64,000 nt of DNA from Saccharomyces paradoxus (Eukaryota; Ascomycota; Saccharomycetes; Saccharomycetales; Saccharomycetaceae), in contig NC_047497.1 of the NCBI RefSeq assembly GCF_002079055.1, positions 226,001 to 290,000 on the forward strand, given 5' to 3'. Shown here piece after piece: positions 58,974 to 64,000 of the stretch. Under the pieces are notes generated by a model, which saw only the letters and a program-made list of their open reading frames with translations, ran no database searches and was not told where the DNA came from. A program made the position numbers and the translations under genes. Position 1 is the first letter of the stretch. Each line of letters opens with the position of its first letter.

Positions 58974-60201
58974 TCTTCCTTTAAGTTTCAACAGTGCGCA
59001 AGTGTATTGCTTTTCAGATATATTTCCCCGTTACACAAGTTGAAGGAAATATTTGATGTAGAGAGAATCACGATCTAAATAACAATCCGAAGAATTTAAA
59101 AAGGAGTAAATAGGGGCATAACAAGAGGGGGAGTTGCAGAAGTGCCTATTATGTAAAAAATATGATAACACATGATAGATTGCATACCAGTAAATCTCCA
59201 TATGCACAATAGCGATCTCTTTCTCTTGTAAACGCCTTTGCACATTCATAGCTTATTGATCACAAGAAAGTAGTTCGTAAATTTTCAACTCAATTGCAAG
59301 AGTTTATACGGATCTCCGTCTATAATAGAAGAATCAAGATGATGAGTAAAATAAAAGTATGGTGGTCCTATGGTAAGTCTGATTTTTCGAAGATGACTTG
59401 AAATGTATGCGCTGCCCCCCCCTAGATCAACGATACTTATAACTGGGGAGAACGGGTACCAATTTGGGTATAATATAAGTATAGAAATTCCTTCTGCAGT
59501 GTTCCAAAGTGGCTTCTTTAGTGAAAAACTGAGGTGTCATCGAATAGGACAATTACAGAAGAAGGGGGTGTTTGGTGATAAATCGCCTGGTATCCTACAA
59601 TCTGGTCCTCTGCGTTCACAAAATGAAAAATCCAACAAATCCCTGATCAAATGAGAAGGTTGTTTTCGAGCAATCTGCAGGTTGAGATTCACCAGCATAC
59701 TCCGTTTTCCGTTCATATAAGGTTTCTTGCACAACTAAAGATGTATTGAAACGTGCAGTAACGGATATTTCTTCAGGATATTAGGGTGCGCATTCAAAAA
59801 TTTGAAATATTTTAATCAATCGGTATAAAGACGGCAAGAACATCGTTGTGCTCGAACCTGAATGTACAATACTGAGACTCCGAAAGACTATTCTAAACGT
59901 CACACAACAAACATATAGCATTCCAAACATCGTTGGGCACTCAGAAACAATGCCACCGGGAAACATTTGGAACCATAGAGAAATACATATGGCTTATAAA
60001 TGAATAGACACACATATTGAAATATATATCAGAATATCTTCCTTTTTATGATTTGGAAACTGTCTCTATCGCTAAGGAAATTTACTGTTCAAAAAAAAAT
60101 ACGAAAAATTTCAAATTTCATAGCGATATTCGCCTCCAGTATATCAATATAAAGCATTTATGTCATCTCATTTGTCGTGCATATAAGATCATGCAATAAG
60201 T
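58974..60201. promoter_or_regulatory. Divergent YKL091C/CUE2 intergenic region
   Basis: 1228 bp without a convincing gene. A C9 homopolymer is at 59415-59423 and an 83-codon ORF runs 59403-59654, so the tract lies inside that ORF near its start. Much of 59050-60200 is AT-rich. No LTR or tRNA is seen. Promoters for both flanking genes must lie here; no strong motif was recognised. Confidence 0.5.
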
Positions 60202-61527
60202 ATGGATAACAACGATGATTTTGATTCTAAATTGTCAATCTTGATGGATATGTTTCCAGCTATTTCCAAATCTGAATTACAAGTACACTTACTTGAAAAC
60301 AATAATGATTTGGAATTAACGATCGGCTTGCTGTTAAAGGAAAATGATGAAAAGTCTGCCGATGATGATGAATTACATCAACTGTATGACATGTTTTCTC
60401 AGCTCGATTGCGAAGTTATAAAAGATCAGTTTGTAACTAATAAGAAGTCCGTAGAATCGACTATTTCCGACCTTCTCAATTATGAAACCCTGCAAAAACT
60501 TAAAGACAACCAAGCAACTTTCCCTAACAACGTACAACAGAACGGAAAGAAAAATAACTGGAAGTCAACAAACGATCACATAGAGAGTATCATAAAGTTT
60601 ACCGATTCTCCCAAAAATATTGCACAGGAATATTTTGTCGAAAATGGTTTTGATCCCGTAAGGGCTATCATCAAAATTGTATTGGATTATTATGACAAAA
60701 GTGATTTCAAAGAGAATGTGAATGCTGTCAAGGTAAAACGGAACCCTAATACTACCGTGAGAGGTGGTCGAGTTCAATCATCAATGGGGCTTGCTCATGC
60801 TTTGAAAATGGATAAAGAATCCACAAATGTTGCTCAAGAGAGCCTCAAAAGGCCAAGGAGTTATAAGCACTCCTTGAATAGCCCACAGATGGTCGAATTA
60901 AATGAATTGGTTGCAGGTAATCACGATCTCAAAGCCATAAACCATGATTTTTTGCAAAAATGCTTACAATTTTATGATGGTGATGTGGTAAAAGTGTTAA
61001 ACATATCGTCCTTATTGGTCGAAGATGACAAGAATATTACCAAGACTTGGAATTTTGACGAAGGTTTCACTTTGACATCCAAAGATAATTGTAAGCAGCA
61101 TTCAAACAAACTCTCAACACCGCAGATTCCCCACAGGAATGAAGTAGGCAGTACTTATAAATTGCCTCTTCATGATAAAGAAACCCACGAGGGAGCTGTG
61201 TCTGTCATAAATGGCCTGTTTCAAACATATAGGTTGGATTTCCATGGTTTTCTTCCCAACGAAGCGGTTTCAATACTGAAGCTTGCATTAAATAAATGGT
61301 GGTCTAAGGAGGTAGCAGAACGAGAGTTGAACTCTCACAATATTAACTCATATGGGTCGAAAGTGCAATTTGTAAGCCCGTTAATCGTCGTTACTGGTAG
61401 GGGTATCCACAGCGTGGGCGGGATCTCAAAGGTTCGACTACAGGTTAAAAGTTTCCTGGAAAAAAATCATTACATATTTTGGGAAGAATCTTCTTTCTTC
61501 AGAATCGAGGGTAAGAAGAAGAAGTAA
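60202..61527 (+). CDS. CUE2: CUE2, no-go decay endonuclease with CUE and SMR domains
   Basis: 441 residues (443 in S. cerevisiae). Two CUE ubiquitin-binding helices sit at ~9-50 (ILMDMFPAISKSELQVHL) and ~58-95 (LYDMFSQLDCEVIKDQF). The C-terminal SMR domain spans ~340-430: LDFHG at 345-349 with Asp346 and His348, and TGRGIHS with Arg400, the catalytic triad positions reported for Cue2 (348, 350 and 402 in S. cerevisiae, here two lower). It cleaves mRNA on collided ribosomes during no-go decay, after Hel2 ubiquitination is read by the CUE domains. All active-site residues are present. Confidence 0.97.
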   Translation: MDNNDDFDSKLSILMDMFPAISKSELQVHLLENNNDLELTIGLLLKENDEKSADDDELHQLYDMFSQLDCEVIKDQFVTNKKSVESTISDLLNYETLQKLKDNQATFPNNVQQNGKKNNWKSTNDHIESIIKFTDSPKNIAQEYFVENGFDPVRAIIKIVLDYYDKSDFKENVNAVKVKRNPNTTVRGGRVQSSMGLAHALKMDKESTNVAQESLKRPRSYKHSLNSPQMVELNELVAGNHDLKAINHDFLQKCLQFYDGDVVKVLNISSLLVEDDKNITKTWNFDEGFTLTSKDNCKQHSNKLSTPQIPHRNEVGSTYKLPLHDKETHEGAVSVINGLFQTYRLDFHGFLPNEAVSILKLALNKWWSKEVAERELNSHNINSYGSKVQFVSPLIVVTGRGIHSVGGISKVRLQVKSFLEKNHYIFWEESSFFRIEGKKKK

Positions 61528-61634
61528 AACATACCTGTTCGGTTCTTCTGTAAAACTTTATAAACACTAAGCATCTTTAACAACTTTGGCGATCACTAGA
61601 TTCGGTTTTTCTTAATTTCGAGAAAAATAATATA

Positions 61635-61640
61635 ACGCGT
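61635..61640. promoter_or_regulatory. MCB element (ACGCGT), MIF2 promoter
   Basis: Perfect ACGCGT 91 bp upstream of the MIF2 ATG, in the 203 bp between CUE2 and MIF2. Confidence 0.6.
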
Positions 61641-61730
61641 ACGCAATGGTAATGTAAATAGATGAATTGTTAAAATAATACATACTTTAAACAAATAAGT
61701 TATACATTTCCCCAAGAAAGCACTTGACCC

Positions 61731-63380
61731 ATGGATTATATGAAATTGGGGCTAAAGTCCCGTAAGACTGGTATCGATGTTAAACAAGATATACCTAAAG
61801 ATGAGTACAGTATGGAAAATATTGATGATTTTTTCAAAGATGATGAGACCAGTCTTATCAGTATGAGAAGGAAAAGCAGGAGAAAATCATCATTATTTTT
61901 ACCTTCAACATTAAACGGTAACACTAACAATGTATTACCGCCATTTCTACAGTCATATAAATCTCAAGAAAATGAAATTGTTCAAAGTCCATCTAGAAAT
62001 AACGATGGTTCGAGGCGCTCATCTTTGTTGAGCCATCAATCAAACTTTCAGAGCCCAGCCAATGATTTCGAGCCTATTGAGGAGGAACCAGAACAAGAAG
62101 AAAATGGCAACAGAAGCAATGATTTTGCTACACCAACTACAAAGAAATTGAGTAAGCCCACTTTTAAAAGGAAGTATTCCACTAAGTATAGCCTTGACAC
62201 TTCAGAGAGTCCCTCCGTGAGACTAACACCTGATAGAATCACTAATAGAAATATCTATTCAGATGTCCCTGATCTAATTGCCGATGAGGACGATGAGGAT
62301 AGAGGAAACACTTCTTTAAACACATCTGATAATGCAGTATTAGAAGACGAGTTAGAAGATGACGGGTTTATACCTGAAAGTGAAGAGGATGGCGATTACA
62401 TTGAAAGTGACTCGTCTTTGAATTCTGGCTCGGAATCACCCAGTGATGTGGATGGAGATGACACTTACCAAGAAGTAGAAGAGGAGGCTCAAGTGGGCGC
62501 AAACGACAATGAAGATGATTATATAAGACGACAAGCGAATGACGTGGTTAGAACAGATTCAATAATCGACAGAAATGGACTGCGAAAATCTACTAGAGTC
62601 AAGGTGGCACCTTTGCAATATTGGAGGAACGAAAAAATAGTATATAAGAGGAAGTCCAACAAACCCGTCCTTGATATAGACAAAATTGTCACATATGATG
62701 AATCTGAAGATGAAGAGGAGATATTGGCAGCGCAAAGAAGAAAGAAACAGAAAAAAAAACCTACACCAACCAGACCGTACAATTATGTGCCTACAGGGAG
62801 ACCAAGAGGTAGACCAAAAAAGGATTCAAATACAAAGGAAAATCTGATTCCAGAAGATCCCAACGAGGAAATTATAGAAAGGATAGAATCTGGAGGCATA
62901 GAAAATGGAGAATGGTTGAAACATGGGATACTAGAGGCTAATGTGAAAATTAGTGACACTAAAGAGGAGACTAAGGATGAAATCATCGCCTTTGCGCCGA
63001 ATTTATCACAAACTGAACAAATAAAAGATACGAAGGACGAGAATTTTGCTCTTGAGATAATGTTTGACAAACATAAAGAATATTTTGCTAGTGGCATATT
63101 AAAGTTACCAGCTATTTCTGGACAAAAGAAATTAAGCAACTCATTTAGGACTTATATTACGTTCCACGTGATACAGGGGATAGTTGAAGTAACTGTCTGT
63201 AAAAACAAGTTCTTAAGTGTTAAAGGTTCTACTTTCCAAATACCAGCATTCAATGAGTATGCGATTGCCAATAGAGGAAATGATGAAGCCAAGATGTTCT
63301 TTGTGCAAGTGACCGTTTCACAAGACGCTAACAATGATAACGACAAGGAATTGGACAGCACGTTTGACACTTTTGGATAA
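61731..63380 (+). CDS. MIF2: MIF2, CENP-C homologue of the inner kinetochore
   Basis: 549 residues, same length as S. cerevisiae. The N-terminal ~40 residues bind the MIND complex. A long acidic Ser-rich middle precedes the CENP-C motif at 285-304 (RKSTRVKVAPLQYWRNEKIV), which reads the H2A/H2B acidic patch and the CENP-A (Cse4) tail. An AT-hook follows at 356-364 (TGRPRGRPKK), which favours the AT-rich CDEII element. The C-terminal cupin dimerisation domain spans ~440-549 (from the DKHKEYFASGILKLPA stretch). Every functional element is present. An MCB box precedes it. Confidence 0.98.
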   Translation: MDYMKLGLKSRKTGIDVKQDIPKDEYSMENIDDFFKDDETSLISMRRKSRRKSSLFLPSTLNGNTNNVLPPFLQSYKSQENEIVQSPSRNNDGSRRSSLLSHQSNFQSPANDFEPIEEEPEQEENGNRSNDFATPTTKKLSKPTFKRKYSTKYSLDTSESPSVRLTPDRITNRNIYSDVPDLIADEDDEDRGNTSLNTSDNAVLEDELEDDGFIPESEEDGDYIESDSSLNSGSESPSDVDGDDTYQEVEEEAQVGANDNEDDYIRRQANDVVRTDSIIDRNGLRKSTRVKVAPLQYWRNEKIVYKRKSNKPVLDIDKIVTYDESEDEEEILAAQRRKKQKKKPTPTRPYNYVPTGRPRGRPKKDSNTKENLIPEDPNEEIIERIESGGIENGEWLKHGILEANVKISDTKEETKDEIIAFAPNLSQTEQIKDTKDENFALEIMFDKHKEYFASGILKLPAISGQKKLSNSFRTYITFHVIQGIVEVTVCKNKFLSVKGSTFQIPAFNEYAIANRGNDEAKMFFVQVTVSQDANNDNDKELDSTFDTFG

Positions 63381-63621
63381 TTATAATGTAAAAGTTTTCG
63401 TTATGCACTATGTACTGAATAAATACAGACTAGGTCCATACGCTTATATCGTTTATACATATGAACTTTTCTGTAACAGAATAAATCACGTAAAATTTCG
63501 CACCGAACTTTCGTAGATGAGAGAGCAAAAACCAGAAAAAAGAGAAAGAACATATAGTGGCACTTGGTTAGCATATTTAAAATAAAACTCCCGAGAACCA
63601 GGAAAGAGTAGTTGGAGTGTG

Positions 63622-64000
63622 ATGACGGATGAAAAAGTGAATTCAGACCAAAATATGAACGGCAAGCAGGGTGTTAATTTAGTTTCATCTTTGCCTACCA
63701 CACAAGTGCCGGTTTCAATTTTGACTAACAAGGAGAGGAGAAAAAGTGTTCACGATGAATCAAATTTTGAAAGAACTGATGGCCACAACGATCAATCAAG
63801 GTCCAACTCTAATAGGAAAAATATTTACAAGAACGATTACAGTACAAATTTGAGGGATTTCTCTTTTGCCAATTTGAAACAAAATAATGAAAGGGCTAAA
63901 GATGGCCATGAAATACAGATCAATACAAACATGTCACCCAATACTAATGGCCAGCAAAACAGCTTTTCACCTTCTTTACCTTCTGCTGTTTCATTTACGG
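63622..64000 (+). CDS. CAB3: CAB3, phosphopantothenoylcysteine decarboxylase subunit, 3' truncated by window edge
   Basis: Only the first ~126 codons are in the window; the S. cerevisiae protein is about 571 residues, so the flavoprotein decarboxylase domain lies beyond the edge. ATG at 63622 (MTDEKVNSDQNMNG) matches the start I remember. The visible part is a polar, Ser/Asn-rich N-terminal extension containing TNKERRKSVHDES and YSTNLRDFSFANLKQN. Cab3 works in coenzyme A synthesis with Sis2/Vhs3 and also inhibits the Ppz1 phosphatase. The promoter is 241 bp long and holds nothing obvious. Confidence 0.93.
   Translation, partial: MTDEKVNSDQNMNGKQGVNLVSSLPTTQVPVSILTNKERRKSVHDESNFERTDGHNDQSRSNSNRKNIYKNDYSTNLRDFSFANLKQNNERAKDGHEIQINTNMSPNTNGQQNSFSPSLPSAVSFT

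Overview
The window is a gene-dense, intron-poor stretch of nuclear DNA from a Saccharomyces yeast. Every large ORF is recognisable as the counterpart of a gene on the left arm of S. cerevisiae chromosome XI. They appear in the same order and orientation from YKL124W (SSH4, cut by the left edge) to YKL088W (CAB3, cut by the right edge). Slow genes (GFA1, APN1, RAD27, APE1) look almost identical to what I remember of S. cerevisiae S288c. Fast ones (CWP1, HAP4, SLD2, SEG2, HSL1) differ at many residues and in repeat lengths. That spread is too large for a strain of S. cerevisiae and fits a sibling species, most likely S. paradoxus. This comparison is from memory, not from an alignment.

Layout. 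1-9.3 kb: SSH4, SRP21, DGR2, OAC1, VPH2, one tRNA-Ala(AGC) and SBA1. 9.6-24.1 kb: PRR1, then genes of genome maintenance and transcription: APN1, RAD27, ABF1, KTI12, HAP4, SLD2. A 2.36 kb regulatory gap precedes HAP4, with two short upstream ORFs in its leader. 24.4-36 kb: YKL107W (atypical short-chain dehydrogenase), AAT1, SEG2, GFA1, APE1. 37-46 kb: HSL1, YPF1, UTP11, MTC2. 46-50.2 kb: the wall-protein pair CWP2/CWP1, each behind a promoter of about 1.4-1.6 kb. 50.6-64 kb: YJU2, YJU3, MBR1, BUD2, YKL091C, CUE2, MIF2 and the start of CAB3.

The genes are separate transcription units, not an operon. Some functional themes recur: DNA replication and repair (APN1, RAD27, SLD2, ABF1), mitosis and morphogenesis (HSL1, MIF2, BUD2), cell wall (GFA1, CWP1, CWP2), mitochondrial carbon and nitrogen metabolism (OAC1, AAT1, HAP4, MBR1). 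Cell-cycle promoter motifs fit these roles: MCB boxes before RAD27, SLD2 and MIF2, SCB-like boxes before HSL1, and a PAC/RRPE pair before UTP11.

I found no transposon, LTR, centromere, CRISPR, viral remnant or clearly horizontally acquired gene, and no convincing undescribed multi-gene system. The most useful leads are small: a perfect 12-bp inverted repeat upstream of HAP4, a CxxC/CxxC tail on the DGR2 product, a short-chain dehydrogenase lacking the catalytic lysine, an expanded Sba1 repeat, and GC-rich ORF-bearing promoter islands.
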